Source: Deltaproteobacteria bacterium ADurb.Bin026 (GTDB lineage: Bacteria; Desulfobacterota; Syntrophorhabdia; Syntrophorhabdales; Syntrophorhabdaceae). From it: 6,902 nucleotides of DNA. Both the position numbers and the translations under genes were made by a program. Shown here in pieces: positions 5,923 to 6,902 of the stretch; the first letter of the stretch is position 1, and each line of letters begins with the position of its first letter. The notes under the pieces are model-generated. The model worked only from the letters and a program-made list of their open reading frames with translations, was not told the origin of the DNA and did no database searches. The stretch covers positions 1 through 6,902 of the forward strand of contig MWEV01000252.1 in the NCBI GenBank assembly GCA_002071245.1. Direction: 5' to 3'.

Positions 5923-6810
5923 TTATAGGCCTCTTTCTGTCAGTATTTCAAGTATCTCAATATAGCGTGCACGGGTCTTATCGATGACAGCTTCAGGCAA
6001 TTGCGGACCTGGATAGGTTTTGTCCCAGTCAAGGGTATTTAGATAATCACGTACAATCTGTTTATCATAGCTATCCTGCGGCATACCTGGTTTGTAACCC
6101 TCCATAGACCAGAACCTCGAAGAATCTGGAGTCAGTACCTCATCAATCAGGATGATGTCTTCGTCAAAAATACCGAACTCAAACTTTGTATCCGCAATGA
6201 TGATACCCTTTTTTTCTGCAATAGCACATGCCTTTTCGTAGATGGCGATGGAGAGGTTTTTAAGCCTCGAGGCAAGCTCATAGCCAACCGAGAATTCAAG
6301 CTCATCAAGGCTTATATTCATATCATGTCCTTCCTCAGCCTTTGTGGTTGGCGTAAAAATAGGTGTCTCGAGTTTCTCTGATTCGACAAGGCCAGGCTTA
6401 AGGAAAATACCGCAGATTTTACCCGTTTCTTTATAATCCTTCCAACCGGAACCGGAAAGATATCCCCTTACTACGCATTCAACCGGTACGACCTTGGCCT
6501 TCTTAACCAACATGCTCCTTCCTTCGAGAAACTCACTATACTGTCTTAGCGGCTCAGGATACCTTCCAACGTCATGCTCTAAAAGGTGATTTTTTATTAT
6601 ATCGCTCATCTGCTCAAACCAATATAGGGAAAGCCTTGTCAGCACCTTGCCTTTGTCGGGGATGCCCGCAGGCAGTACTACATCGAAAGCAGATATCCTG
6701 TCCGTTGCAACTATTAGGAGCTTATCACCTAAATCGTAGATATCCCTCACCTTTCCGCGTCTTGGTAGACCTATTCCTGTAAGTTGTGTCTCTCGCAAGG
6801 TATGTACCAC
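5923..6810 (-). CDS. purC: Phosphoribosylaminoimidazole-succinocarboxamide synthase (PurC)
   Basis: SAICAR synthetase joins CAIR and L-aspartate using ATP in purine biosynthesis, in the cytoplasm. The 295-residue length matches the longer, yeast Ade1-like form rather than the roughly 237-residue E. coli form. Motifs in order: RRGKVRDIYDLGDKLL at 17-32 (nucleotide-binding strands), ATDRISAFDVVLP at 35-47, signature 1 VPVECVVRGYLSGSGW at 108-123, TPTTKAEEGHD at 153-163, signature 2 IIADTKFEFG at 204-213, DEVLTPDSSRFW at 223-234, and the C-terminal DSYDKQIVRDYL at 246-257. The start is GTG (6808-6810, read on the minus strand), chosen because GGAGG lies 5 bases upstream and the next residues lead directly into the conserved fold. 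It converges with dctM and follows a rubredoxin-like gene by 26 bases on the same strand, so it is probably transcribed from a promoter beyond the right edge. Confidence 0.96.
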   Translation of the reverse strand: MVHTLRETQLTGIGLPRRGKVRDIYDLGDKLLIVATDRISAFDVVLPAGIPDKGKVLTRLSLYWFEQMSDIIKNHLLEHDVGRYPEPLRQYSEFLEGRSMLVKKAKVVPVECVVRGYLSGSGWKDYKETGKICGIFLKPGLVESEKLETPIFTPTTKAEEGHDMNISLDELEFSVGYELASRLKNLSIAIYEKACAIAEKKGIIIADTKFEFGIFDEDIILIDEVLTPDSSRFWSMEGYKPGMPQDSYDKQIVRDYLNTLDWDKTYPGPQLPEAVIDKTRARYIEILEILTERGL

Positions 6811-6815
6811 AAAAT

Positions 6816-6820
6816 CCTCC
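6816..6820 (-). promoter_or_regulatory. Ribosome binding site fixing the GTG start of purC
   Basis: On the minus strand GGAGG is followed by ATTTT and then GTG. This consensus site at ideal spacing supports GTG 6808-6810 as the start, and no ATG near the start offers an alternative. Confidence 0.75.
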
Positions 6821-6836
6821 GTTTTCTATTTTTTAA

Positions 6837-6902
6837 TCAAGCTTCTTTTTCAAACTCACTTTTTGGTACACCGCATATGGGACATGTCCAGCTTTCGGGC
6901 AG
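6837..6902 (-). CDS. C-terminal end of a rubredoxin-like protein, truncated by the window edge
   Basis: The last 21 codons and TGA stop of a gene entering from the right edge. The visible protein begins LPESWTCPICGVPKSEFE, which has the WxCPxCG iron-binding knuckle and the acidic K-x-x-F-E ending of rubredoxins, small electron carriers holding one iron on four cysteines. Only the second Cys pair is visible. The tryptophan two residues before the first Cys and the preceding LP-E favour a rubredoxin over the C-terminal domain of a rubrerythrin, though a rubredoxin domain at the end of a larger flavoprotein cannot be excluded. It lies 26 bases upstream of purC on the same strand, so the two are likely co-transcribed. 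Such proteins are typical of anaerobes. Confidence 0.8.
   Translation of the reverse strand: MPESWTCPICGVPKSEFEKEA

Noticed and set aside
5915..5936. AGAG...CTCTTT as a terminator between dctM and purC
   Set aside because: Only 4 bp of stem around an 11-base loop with a short T run; not convincing.
1..6902. Novel defence system, mobile element, CRISPR array or structural RNA gene
   Set aside because: No transposase, integrase, terminal repeats, spaced direct repeats or tRNA/rRNA-like segments were seen on either strand. All larger open frames belong to known families.

Overview
The window reads as ordinary chromosomal DNA from a Gram-negative, probably anaerobic bacterium. The evidence for this is periplasmic parvulin chaperones next to pdxA, a TRAP-type carboxylate uptake cassette, a rubredoxin C-terminus beside purC, and moderate to low GC with lysine- and isoleucine-rich proteins. 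This combination would suit a Desulfobacterota (deltaproteobacterial) lineage of the Syntrophorhabdus/Syntrophobacter kind. That placement is inference from style and gene content only.

Region 1 (1-2695, + strand) is a compact run of three genes. The first is a parvulin-type peptidyl-prolyl isomerase whose 5' end lies outside the window. It overlaps by 4 bases a SurA-like periplasmic chaperone, which in turn overlaps pdxA (pyridoxal phosphate biosynthesis) if pdxA starts at a CTG codon. The order surA-pdxA is familiar from other Proteobacteria. The two parvulins are clear paralogues of one another.

Region 2 (2696-2989) is a very AT-rich intergenic stretch with no gene. It carries a plausible sigma-70 promoter, several small dyads and a leader of about 120 nt for the next operon.

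Region 3 (2990-5906, + strand) is a complete tripartite TRAP transporter: periplasmic binding protein (dctP), small 4-helix membrane subunit (dctQ) and large membrane subunit (dctM). dctP and dctQ are separated by 92 bases that can form a 15-bp RNA stem-loop with a competing downstream arm. dctQ and dctM overlap as ATGA. All three genes use a GGGGG ribosome binding site. The substrate cannot be read from the sequence, and no catabolic gene or regulator lies nearby.

Region 4 (5923-6902, - strand) converges on dctM with a 16-base gap. It holds purC (SAICAR synthetase, purine biosynthesis) preceded by the last 21 codons of a rubredoxin-like protein that runs off the right edge.

I see no mobile element, CRISPR array, tRNA or rRNA, and no clear new biological system. 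The most interesting points are the CTG start of pdxA, the structured dctP-dctQ spacer with an overlapping small ORF, and the leader of the TRAP operon.
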